64,000 bases of DNA from Skeletonema tropicum (lineage: Eukaryota > Bacillariophyta > Thalassiosirophyceae > Thalassiosirales > Thalassiosiraceae): NCBI GenBank assembly GCA_037178625.1, contig CM074131.1:3472001-3536000 (forward strand), written 5' to 3'. The translations under genes were made by a program, and so were the position numbers. Below the pieces are notes generated by a model. That model was not told the DNA's origin and searched no databases. It saw only the letters and a program-made list of their open reading frames with translations. Shown here one piece after another: positions 1 through 6,953 of the stretch. How positions within the stretch are numbered: the stretch's first letter is position 1; the number at the start of each line of letters is the position of its first letter.

Positions 1-733
1 TGTTGTTCGTGTTATTGGCAAATGCCGTGAAAGGTACACCTGCAGGAACTGACATCTTTTCGGACGTACCAAACGAAACTGATTTGGGCGTGCCAGAGCG
101 TGAGTTTAAATTGCAAGTTAGAGGGGTGCTACTACCACTAGTACCGTTACCGTTGGTAGATCCACCACCGCTGTAGGAAGAAAGATCTGTCATACTGGAT
201 GCCTGAGACAAGGTACTTGAGAAGTTGGACGGATAACTTTTTCTCTCATTCTTGCGTAGCCGACGTCTTTCTCTTTGTATGTGCCATAAGCTCGGTTCCA
301 TTTCTTGTCCCAGCTGACATTGGATCTCATCGTAGGTGCGGTCACTTCTTGATAATGCTGCTGCCGATGAGCCGGTTCTGTCCTCTTCCTGCTGTTGTTG
401 AAGTTGATCATTGCAATTAAACACAAGTTCATCGACACCCGCAAGCTTAATCCAACCAGATTTTCTACCAATTGAGAGGAGCAGCCCACCCGGCTGAATG
501 GCAAGCGATCGCAAATGCCATAGATCGACTTGATCCACAAGTCCGACATCATCGGATTGATCTGAATTGTTATGCCGTGCACCCAATGCAGCGCTTATGA
601 TATCTCCGATAACGCCGTCGACATCGACATTGTCATCTTGATGAAAATGCCGATAACCGAGGCAGCGAACAATTTCGCAGCCCTTGCCTTCTCTGTTGAT
701 CGGGCTGCTGGTGTTATCTTCTGCCGTATTCAT
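1..733 (-). CDS. TBC-domain Rab GTPase-activating protein, N-terminal part (runs off window)
   Basis: An uninterrupted minus-strand frame runs from an ATG at 731-733 to the window edge, about 244 codons. The start is the first ATG after an in-frame stop at 764-766. Residues from about 70 read LWHLRSLAIQPGGLLLSIGR, followed by W-I-K-L-A-G-V-D. This resembles the opening of the TBC domain in TBC1D20/GYP8-type RabGAPs (arrangement L-R-x-L-A-x-x-x-G-G-L-L-x-x-x-x-R-x-x-W-x-x-L). Such proteins stimulate GTP hydrolysis by Rab GTPases on endomembranes. The catalytic Arg-finger (IxxDxxR) and Gln-finger (YxQ) motifs would lie beyond the edge, or after the Ser/Gly/Thr-rich insert seen at about residues 170-244. 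The assignment rests on one motif, so another regulatory protein with a similar N-terminus remains possible. Confidence 0.55.
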   Translation of the reverse strand, partial: MNTAEDNTSSPINREGKGCEIVRCLGYRHFHQDDNVDVDGVIGDIISAALGARHNNSDQSDDVGLVDQVDLWHLRSLAIQPGGLLLSIGRKSGWIKLAGVDELVFNCNDQLQQQQEEDRTGSSAAALSRSDRTYDEIQCQLGQEMEPSLWHIQRERRRLRKNERKSYPSNFSSTLSQASSMTDLSSYSGGGSTNGNGTSGSSTPLTCNLNSRSGTPKSVSFGTSEKMSVPAGVPFTAFANNTNN

Positions 734-1107
734 CTTTGCTTGTGCAGCGTCCTGATTGTCTACTTAGCCAACCATGACGTACTTTAAGATTTCCGTTAAT
801 TTTTTTCGTCCTGATTGTCTACTTATCCATTTGAAGTTCATCGACGGAATTGCAAGAAGAATGCACAAGATTGTCCATCTTTTGCATCGATGACGAGCCG
901 TTCATTTGAATTTGATGTGTGTCGCAGCACCATTGATATGTGAACATGTGTATCCATTCTGATCTGATAGATGGGAGTCCATAAGTAGGGAGTGTGTGAC
1001 TCAGCCCTTCAAGCAAAGCATTCTTGCTTTCAAATCATTCCTTCTTTGACGCGTGCGTTCGCATGAGTTCCATTCTATTCCTTCTCTCAAAATCAGAAGC
1101 CCAGATG
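734..1107. other. Intergenic stretch with a short direct repeat
   Basis: No convincing gene was seen. A 19-bp direct repeat (CGTCCTGATTGTCTACTTA) lies at 748-766 and 807-825, the first copy just upstream of the RabGAP start codon. The right end is where the duplicated 1.7-kb block begins, with AGAT at 1108-1111 being shared with the end of the retroelement repeat. Confidence 0.6.
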
Positions 1108-2817
1108 AGATCGGTACCATAAATAGCTGAAAAAGGCCATCATAATGGGCAAGCGCGCTGCCTGAAACAATACTGAACAATTCCGCAGGTTCATTGTCAT
1201 TGTTCGGTGCGACCATAATATAGACAAAAAAGTGTGTAATACTATCAGTAAAAAATTATTTTTCAGTTTGATCAAGAACAAAGGTGTATGATACATCATG
1301 ATGAAGGCAGAGGACGACGACATGATGAAGATAGCTCATGCTGGTGCAGACAAAGATAAAAACAACGACGACGACAACTCGATCACACCGACTGAAGCTT
1401 CTTCCACAGACACTTCAGATATTGATGAGGACACTGACATTCCGGCCGACACGTCATCTTCTCCTTCGATAGCAAAACCGCCAACAGTAACTGTTCTAGT
1501 TGCTATTCTTGCAGTGCTGGCGGCTACATCAAGCAGAGAACATGCTGTTTCGTTCTTTACGTGGTACCTCGCTACATTAGAAGCAGCTCCATTAACCACA
1601 AAATGTGTAACTGGTGCTGTACTTGCGCTTGTAGGCGATTACTGTGCTCAGTGGTTTGAATGCACAAGTGAAGAACAGCAGCAGAGGCAGGAGCACAACA
1701 TGTTGTATGAATGCAATTCCATACTTCAGAATACCGCCAGTTTACTCTCCATACGCGGCAAGTATGATTACCGTCGGGGTTGGGCAACCGTGTTAGAGAA
1801 CTTTCTCGTATCATGTCCTCTCCAGCACTATGCCTACGATTGCTTTGAATATATTTTGCCGGTAGAAAGTGGAAGCGAACTATATCGTTCCTTTGCGGCG
1901 ATGGTACACGTGCTTTTTGACTGTCTAGCACTAGATGCTGTGTTTGTGGCATCAGGAATCATCATCACGGGGTTATTTGAAGGGCACAGTCTCACCAACT
2001 ATGTACTACCCAATTTGAAGCGTACCTATTTCGCAGCTCTCCGAGCAGCTCTGATAACGAATCTATGTTTCGCTCCCGTGGAGTTTTTGTCATTCAGGTT
2101 CTTGCCACTTTCACTGCGTGTTTTGAGTGTAAATGGTGTAGACTTGGTATGGAATGGAGTTGTCAGTTTTGCCTCCCATGGTGGAGCTGTGGTTGAACAA
2201 GCTGCTGCTTAAATGCTGTTGCTGCCTTGTGAAGTTGTTACAGTGTCTATTTGGATGTAGAATATACGTTGCAGGATGTGCCTAATTTATTAATACATTG
2301 ATGTTCAAAGTCATTACAACACGCTCAACCTGCACAATATCAGATGTTTGCCACAACATCGGAGACGAACATGACTAGCCAAGCTGCTGTCAGCGCTTTC
2401 AAGGCTGGGTTGCAGTCCAATAGAAGCCCGTTAAAGAACACGACTGCCGTGAGGAAGTTCAAGACTGTGCGCCTTGCTTGCTCTTCGTCTCCAGAGTCAA
2501 ATATCCATAGGAATAGAAGCAAAACTACCAGAATAGAAAACAGGAAACGGAATACTGAGATGGCAACACGCAAGACTTCGTTCTCCGCTTTCCATCCTTC
2601 ATCTTTTTGCTTCAGTTTGGCCTGAAGCCTGTGAACCGTCTTCTCTTGTTCTTTCAGTTGGGCAAGGGTGCGAGCTGCATTTGAGCAGGTCTTATCAATT
2701 ACTACATTCTTGTTTCGGATCTGCCTTCCGAGTCGACGAATCTCATGTTTGTGTGAGTTGACATTCTCAGTGGAATACTGCAAGTCAGAACGGAGATCTT
2801 CAATGACTGTTTCCGTT
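1108..2817. repeat. Duplicated flank, copy 1 (about 1.7 kb)
   Basis: This block recurs at 6950-8665. It contains 190 bp of 5' flank, a whole Mpv17-family gene and the 3' part of a convergent RING gene. The differences I found by eye are one substitution about 100 bp from the left end and a 6-bp insertion in copy 2. Copy 1 is joined to unique DNA on its left and to the retroelement on its right. Copy 2 has the opposite arrangement, which is the geometry of a target-site duplication. Confidence 0.95.
1298..2212 (+). CDS. Mpv17/PMP22-family membrane protein, copy 1
   Basis: The predicted protein has 304 residues. An acidic, low-complexity N-terminus (about 60 residues rich in Asp, Ser and Thr) precedes a hydrophobic segment. 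The family landmarks follow: W-Y-L-x-x-L-x-x-x-P-L-T-T-K, then G-D-Y-C-A-Q, then the R-R-G-W...P-L-Q-H-Y-A-Y region, a further membrane segment, and a C-terminal W-N-G-V-V-S-F. Mpv17/PMP22 proteins are four-helix membrane proteins of mitochondria, peroxisomes or plastids, thought to form channels. An insert of about 30 residues after the GDxxxQ motif (E-E-Q-Q-Q-R-Q rich) is longer than usual. The gene is duplicated at 7140-8060; this copy lacks the extra Leu-Arg present there. The start is the first of two adjacent ATGs, and a second Met pair follows closely. Confidence 0.82.
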   Translation: MMKAEDDDMMKIAHAGADKDKNNDDDNSITPTEASSTDTSDIDEDTDIPADTSSSPSIAKPPTVTVLVAILAVLAATSSREHAVSFFTWYLATLEAAPLTTKCVTGAVLALVGDYCAQWFECTSEEQQQRQEHNMLYECNSILQNTASLLSIRGKYDYRRGWATVLENFLVSCPLQHYAYDCFEYILPVESGSELYRSFAAMVHVLFDCLALDAVFVASGIIITGLFEGHSLTNYVLPNLKRTYFAALRAALITNLCFAPVEFLSFRFLPLSLRVLSVNGVDLVWNGVVSFASHGGAVVEQAAA

Positions 2818-2849
2818 GCTCCTCCCGGCAGCTCAGCTCGGGAGAGCAA
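2340..2849 (-). pseudogene. RING/coiled-coil membrane protein, 5'-truncated copy fused to retroelement
   Basis: This is the C-terminal half of the gene that is intact at 8188-9126. It keeps part of the coiled coil and the C-terminal membrane segments but loses the RING finger and about 155 N-terminal residues. Homology stops at 2817, exactly where the Penelope-like element begins. The remaining open frame continues into the element and acquires an ATG at 2847-2849 from its terminal repeat, giving a chimeric frame of 169 residues whose first 11 codons are retroelement sequence. It may be an untranscribed remnant, or it could make a membrane-anchored coiled coil without ligase activity. Confidence 0.85.
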
Positions 2850-3100
2850 AAGCTTCTCCTGTCTGAAAAGACATTGAACCGCGTCTGAAAAAGACGTTCA
2901 CTTCTCCGTTCATTTCATTTTTCTCCGTTCACCATACAAAAGATTCATTAGAACAGCCCGCTCCTGGGGCTGTCTCACGTTGACACTTGCCGATGAAGGT
3001 CTAACCGAAACGAGTTCATTACATACTCTACTCGTTCAAGTAATTAACGTCCTAATCTAAGTTGAAAAATATTGTATCATCACTTTCAAATCATACAGAT
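2825..3100 (+). repeat. Terminal direct repeat (pseudo-LTR) A of the Penelope-like element
   Basis: This 276-bp repeat matches 6682-6953 base for base except for ATAC present here in the loop of the hammerhead-like stem III. It begins with CCGGCAGCTCAGCTCGGG and ends with CATACAGAT. Weak homology may extend left to 2818 (GCTCCTC against GCTGCCTT). ORF1 starts 13 bp past its end, so repeat A is also the likely leader and promoter region of the element. Confidence 0.93.
2977..3050 (+). ncRNA. Hammerhead-ribozyme-like fold in repeat A
   Basis: The layout matches a type I hammerhead. Stem I pairs ACGTT (2977-2981) with AACGT (3046-3050) and ACTTG (2985-2989) with CAAGT (3037-3041), separated by an internal loop GAC/AATT. 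The core is CCGATGA (2990-2996), stem II is GGT-CTA-ACC (2998-3006), GAAA lies at 3007-3010, and stem III pairs CGAG (3011-3014) with CTCG (3031-3034). The expected cleavage site follows TT at 3035-3036. Two departures from consensus are visible: C instead of U at core position 4, and an extra A before stem II. Penelope-like elements are known to carry type I hammerheads in their pseudo-LTRs, which supports the call. Activity may be weak. Confidence 0.55.
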
Positions 3101-3112
3101 TGTATCAACATC

Positions 3113-4579
3113 ATGACAAACAATAGTACAGCGTCCAGGGCCACCAAACGGAGATCCACCAGTAGCGACAGGAGCTCTTCTAAGAAGACCGATAATGGCA
3201 ACCCAGCCGACATCTCCGCCACTGTTGAATCAGCCATGAAAGGCCTCCCACCTGCCATTGCGCAGGCATGTCCAGGCCTTACAAAATCCCTCGAGACGCT
3301 TCCACCTAGATTAATTTCGGTACTCATAGCTCATCTGAAAGCTATGCGCAGCGATACTGATAAAATCAATCAGAAAGCCGCGGCCATCGATGACTTCAAA
3401 AACAAAAAAGTCACTATCGACGGCAAAGAACACCCGTACCAACCTAATTCGATCCAACGTCAACAACCTTTGACCCTCCCTGCCATCCTAAAGAGTAATG
3501 AAGAAGCAACCGGATTGGTAGAGGAAGCAAGAAAATTGCAGCTGGAACTCAACGCTAAACTTGCGGAGAAAGCGCAACGACTTGCCGAATTAGGTCTACA
3601 AGAGTATCGCGAACTACGCCTCCAAAAACTGTTGGAAGCATTGTTTGAGACCTCTTATGTTCTAACTGAGGTTTGGAAATACCTCAATCCAACCTCTACC
3701 CTAAGCACATCTGAGCTAGCCCTCTTAGCCTGCGTCAAGGTCTTTGATGCATCTACCGGAGACTTTAAGGGGGAAGAGCTGAAGGAACTACAACCATCGT
3801 TAACTTTAGCTGATCTGCAAACTAAGCTCACTACCACCGCCAACAACCATCCTTTCCACGACAAAGATGTCATCCTGAACATCAACGGTATTATTAGTAA
3901 TGGCTATTCCATGGACAACGATGACCCATTCACTACCCGTATCAAGGAAACTATTGGGCCGCTCATCTATAATATTTCCATCGGTGCCTGGAAGAACATT
4001 AAGAAAGCGGAGGTGCAGAAAACAAATAATGCCGACATCGATGCTCTTTTCAAAAAGAAAGAGACCGCCAAAGCCAATGAGCGTTTAAGTGAAGCTATGG
4101 ATGTCGATGGTGATGATGAAAAACTAACTGATCGGATTAAGAGGATTGCCCGAGAGGAAATCAAAAGGGGCAAACGCAAAGAAGAAGCTAAAGAAAGAAA
4201 AAAATCTTCGGCTCGAGGCGAGCAAGCCCAGCCTCGAAAAGCCGGAAATGGGCGGAATACAAGCGATCAGTCAAGAAGCAAGAACAAGAACCGCACATCA
4301 TCCAAGAAACAGTCAGGCGGCTCGCGTACCAACTCAACCAAGCAGCAACAGCGCTCCATCCTAAGGAAGGCCAACCTCCGCTGGCAGAAAGAATACTCAG
4401 ACAAGGAAGAAGAGGAGAACTACACCAGCGAAGAAGAGGAGGAAGATTCCGACGACGACAGCCGCAGCAGCAAATCATCCCGACGCTCAAGAAAATCCTA
4501 CCACCGGGATGGAAACCAAAGAAGCCGTCGAGGCGGATCCAACAACGCAGGACGAAGAGGAAGAGGAAGAAGGAATTAG
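3113..4579 (+). CDS. Penelope-like element ORF1 protein
   Basis: From the ATG at 3113 this frame gives 488 residues; a TTG codon 17 positions upstream also lies in frame but is a less likely start. The N-terminus is Ser/Lys/Arg rich. The middle is predicted to be helical, with a heptad-like stretch (V-E-E-A-R-K-L-Q-L-E-L and following) at about residues 140-190. The C-terminal 130 residues are a low-complexity Lys/Arg/Ser/Glu tail that probably binds nucleic acid. I recognise no domain. Its likely role is an RNA-binding structural partner of the RT. The tail overlaps the RT frame, and the frameshift signal at 4198-4253 would divert some ribosomes into RT before the tail is made. Confidence 0.75.
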   Translation: MTNNSTASRATKRRSTSSDRSSSKKTDNGNPADISATVESAMKGLPPAIAQACPGLTKSLETLPPRLISVLIAHLKAMRSDTDKINQKAAAIDDFKNKKVTIDGKEHPYQPNSIQRQQPLTLPAILKSNEEATGLVEEARKLQLELNAKLAEKAQRLAELGLQEYRELRLQKLLEALFETSYVLTEVWKYLNPTSTLSTSELALLACVKVFDASTGDFKGEELKELQPSLTLADLQTKLTTTANNHPFHDKDVILNINGIISNGYSMDNDDPFTTRIKETIGPLIYNISIGAWKNIKKAEVQKTNNADIDALFKKKETAKANERLSEAMDVDGDDEKLTDRIKRIAREEIKRGKRKEEAKERKKSSARGEQAQPRKAGNGRNTSDQSRSKNKNRTSSKKQSGGSRTNSTKQQQRSILRKANLRWQKEYSDKEEEENYTSEEEEEDSDDDSRSSKSSRRSRKSYHRDGNQRSRRGGSNNAGRRGRGRRN

Positions 4580-6642
4580 AAAGAGAGTACCACTTTGAAC
4601 ACTCTCTCCACCACCGTACAATTAATAAAGTAAATCAATTCAGAGAAGAACAAAAAAATCTCTTTGGATTCTGTGCCGACCCAGATAAATCATTGCGGTC
4701 CAACATTGACGACTACATCCAATCCATCACCGTCCATCAATACTTATCTCAACCAATAAACGCTGCCTGCCATATCTACTACGATGGTAATCGCCCACTC
4801 CCCCTTGGACTCAAAAAGTTCTTGGGCTTGGGATTAAAGTTCTGCATCCAACATAAGCAACCAACAAACAACCTAAAACATTCAATCAGTCGCTTTGAGA
4901 ATGATATCCGAAACCGATACGCCTTCCTTGATAAGCCTGAAAGAGAAGGAGACTACATTCCTAAACTCTACATTCCTACCGGTCATGAGTTCAAGCCTGC
5001 AAGTGTTGAAGTTGAAACTGCTTTATCAAACTTCACCAAAGCCGTCACATCTCTTCAACGCCGCTACCGCCGTAAACGCTGTACAAATATGACTCCACTT
5101 CAATGGCGCACGATGGATGCTCTCCAAAAAGATCATCACTTCATCGTAATCGAAGGTGATAAGAATACCGGTGCGTGTCTTCTGCGAAGAGGCTTCTACA
5201 ACAAGAGCGCCTGTACTGATCACCTCAGTAATACGAATGTGTACCAACGAATCAGCCGTCAAGAAGCAATGCAAATGAATAATATCCTCCGCTATAAAAT
5301 TGCCCTCTTCTGTCAAAAACACAAGATGTCAATGTCTAAAGCCGAGCAAGACTACCTTAAGCGCTCGCAATCTGAGAAACTGTTCCCAACAAACAAGTTT
5401 GCTCGATTCCGTATGACGCTGAAAGTGCATAAAAAGAAGCCCTACAAGTTCCGTCCAATTGTATGCTGCGCAGGTACATTCATGAACTGCCTTAGCAAGT
5501 GGGTCGACTACCATCTCCAACAACTGAAACAATTCATCCCATCGTACCTCAAAGATAGTGGCAGCCTACTCGACAGTCTCCAGTCATTCCACCGCCTTCC
5601 CTTCAATGCAAGACTATTTACAGCAGATGCGCAATCTATGTATACTAACATCGACACAGATCATGCGCTCCAAGTCATCAGCAACTGGCTCGATGAATTA
5701 GCCTCCTCCGGTAAACTAGCAAGCAATGGACTCTCCTCCTTTCCTATTGCCGCAATCAAAGAAGCTCTTTCGCTAGTCATGAAAAACAACATCTTCGAAT
5801 TTGGTGATATGTACTTCAAACAACTAACTGGTACAGCAATGGGAACTAGTGCAGCATGTATGTGGGCTACAATCTACTTTGCAATCCATGAAGAATTCCT
5901 CCTTAATAAATATTCCAATGATCTCCTCCTCTACAAGCGTTTCATCGACGATATGAAAGGAATATGGATTGGTACCAACCTACGATATGCACAATTTCAA
6001 TATGATACTGATAACTTCGGATCCCTACGATGGGACTTTGAGCCCCTATCAACATCTGTTAACTTCCTCGATCTCACTATCACCATTGGACCATCGCAAC
6101 AAATTCAAACACGTACATTCCAAAAAGCCTGCAATCTCTACCAATATCTCCCGCCGCATTCAGCACACTCTCCACAAATTATGAAAGGTGTCACCTACAG
6201 TCTATTGCGTCAGTACAAGCGCCAAAACTCCCTTGAATCTGACTACATCAATCAATCTAAATTACTCTTCAAAAGACTAGTACAACGCGGCTGGGACTCA
6301 CACGTCATCAAGCAGTACATCCTACAAGCAGATGCACGCCTACGATCTATCGAATCAAATGCAAACGCAATACAACAACCAACAAAGCCTACTCTTACCA
6401 ACAAAGAATTGGCCATCCTCCACTGGACATTCCATCCAAATGATATCCCTCGTAAACTACTTCGGTGTCTCTACGACACCCACTGCAAAGAAGTCTTCGA
6501 ACAAGATCTACGAATTCAGAAGTTTATTATTGCCTATCATGGAGCCCCAACGATACGATCAGCTGTGACGAAAGCAAAACTGATACAAGAACCCGGCAAA
6601 GAGGCCAGTAAGTATTTTGATGGGGAGCCCGATCCTGACTGA
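4192..6642 (+). CDS. Penelope-like reverse transcriptase, read in the -1 frame of ORF1
   Basis: The frame opens right after a TAA at 4189-4191 and stays open to 6642, so it overlaps ORF1 by 388 bases. Conserved protein starts well before the first in-frame ATG (about 5090): the Penelope-type G-L-K-F motif is at 4831-4842. RT landmarks follow: K-V-H-K-K-K...F-R-P-I-V, the catalytic Asp of motif A at 5626-5628 within F-T-A-D-A-Q-S-M-Y-T-N-I, G-T-A-M-G-T-S in motif B, the F-I-D-D catalytic pair at 5941-5952, and F-L-D-L-T-I. The protein ends shortly after a K-A-K-L motif, where other Penelope proteins continue into GIY-YIG, so no endonuclease is present. With no usable ATG, expression most likely depends on -1 frameshifting from ORF1. 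The product would be an ORF1-RT fusion of about 1,180 residues. Confidence 0.85.
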   Translation, partial: RKKKIFGSRRASPASKSRKWAEYKRSVKKQEQEPHIIQETVRRLAYQLNQAATALHPKEGQPPLAERILRQGRRGELHQRRRGGRFRRRQPQQQIIPTLKKILPPGWKPKKPSRRIQQRRTKRKRKKELEREYHFEHSLHHRTINKVNQFREEQKNLFGFCADPDKSLRSNIDDYIQSITVHQYLSQPINAACHIYYDGNRPLPLGLKKFLGLGLKFCIQHKQPTNNLKHSISRFENDIRNRYAFLDKPEREGDYIPKLYIPTGHEFKPASVEVETALSNFTKAVTSLQRRYRRKRCTNMTPLQWRTMDALQKDHHFIVIEGDKNTGACLLRRGFYNKSACTDHLSNTNVYQRISRQEAMQMNNILRYKIALFCQKHKMSMSKAEQDYLKRSQSEKLFPTNKFARFRMTLKVHKKKPYKFRPIVCCAGTFMNCLSKWVDYHLQQLKQFIPSYLKDSGSLLDSLQSFHRLPFNARLFTADAQSMYTNIDTDHALQVISNWLDELASSGKLASNGLSSFPIAAIKEALSLVMKNNIFEFGDMYFKQLTGTAMGTSAACMWATIYFAIHEEFLLNKYSNDLLLYKRFIDDMKGIWIGTNLRYAQFQYDTDNFGSLRWDFEPLSTSVNFLDLTITIGPSQQIQTRTFQKACNLYQYLPPHSAHSPQIMKGVTYSLLRQYKRQNSLESDYINQSKLLFKRLVQRGWDSHVIKQYILQADARLRSIESNANAIQQPTKPTLTNKELAILHWTFHPNDIPRKLLRCLYDTHCKEVFEQDLRIQKFIIAYHGAPTIRSAVTKAKLIQEPGKEASKYFDGEPDPD
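4198..4253 (+). promoter_or_regulatory. Candidate -1 programmed ribosomal frameshift signal (slippery site plus pseudoknot)
   Basis: A_AAA_AAA lies at 4198-4204 in the correct phase for ORF1 codons. After a 9-nt spacer, CGAGGC (4214-4219) pairs with GCCTCG (4231-4236). The loop segment GCCCA (4226-4230) can pair with TGGGC (4249-4253), giving an H-type pseudoknot with an A-rich third loop (4237-4248). GGCT (4210-4213) with AGCC (4240-4243) offers an alternative extended hairpin. The -1 frame opens at 4192, six bases before the heptamer, and encodes the reverse transcriptase. Confidence 0.75.
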
Positions 6643-6661
6643 TCGAGCTCCCCTCCTTTTA

Positions 6662-6703
6662 CTCTCCCGAGGAGCTGCCTTCCGGCAGCTCAGCTCGGGA
6701 GAG
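6662..6703 (+). other. Strong hairpin at the junction of RT gene and terminal repeat B
   Basis: CTCTCCCGAG (6662-6671) pairs with CTCGGGAGAG (6694-6703) and GAGCTGCC (6672-6679) pairs with GGCAGCTC (6684-6691), leaving a TTCC loop and a 2-nt bulge. It starts 20 bases after the RT stop. In repeat A only the right half is present, so the left end of the inserted element falls near the apex of this hairpin. Confidence 0.85.
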
Positions 6704-6953
6704 CAAAAGCTTCTCCTGTCTGAAAAGACATTGAACCGCGTCTGAAAAAGACGTTCACTTCTCCGTTCATTTCATTTTTCTCCGTTCACCATACAAAAGA
6801 TTCATTAGAACAGCCCGCTCCTGGGGCTGTCTCACGTTGACACTTGCCGATGAAGGTCTAACCGAAACGAGTTCATTACTCTACTCGTTCAAGTAATTAA
6901 CGTCCTAATCTAAGTTGAAAAATATTGTATCATCACTTTCAAATCATACAGAT
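6682..6953 (+). repeat. Terminal direct repeat (pseudo-LTR) B of the Penelope-like element
   Basis: This 272-bp copy of repeat A ends in AGAT, which is shared with the first bases of the duplicated host block. It lies about 190 bp upstream of the second Mpv17-family gene, so any promoter in the repeat could drive that copy. Confidence 0.93.
6834..6903 (+). ncRNA. Hammerhead-ribozyme-like fold in repeat B
   Basis: The architecture is the same as in repeat A, with predicted cleavage after 6889. The only difference is a 4-nt shorter loop on stem III, which leaves every stem and core base unchanged. The same non-consensus C at core position 4 and the extra A before stem II are present. Confidence 0.55.

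Larger units (their letters stand above)
2818..6949 (+). mobile_element. Penelope-like retroelement (endonuclease-less) with direct terminal repeats
   Basis: The element is about 4.1 kb and contains, in order, a terminal repeat (2825-3100), ORF1, a reverse-transcriptase frame and a second direct copy of the repeat (6682-6953). The RT has Penelope-type signatures (G-L-K-F near its N-terminus, K-V-H-K, F-I-D-D), the terminal repeats behave like Penelope pseudo-LTRs, and each repeat holds a hammerhead-like fold. No GIY-YIG endonuclease follows the RT, as in the Athena/Coprina group. The two repeats differ by one 4-nt indel, so insertion was recent. It is flanked by two copies of a 1.7-kb host block. 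LTR retrotransposon identity is unlikely: no protease, integrase, RNase H or TG...CA repeat ends were seen. Confidence 0.88.

Noticed and set aside
2825..6953. LTR retrotransposon or DIRS-type element
   Set aside because: The direct repeats lack TG...CA ends and short target duplications. No protease, integrase or tyrosine recombinase is present, and the RT motifs are Penelope-type.
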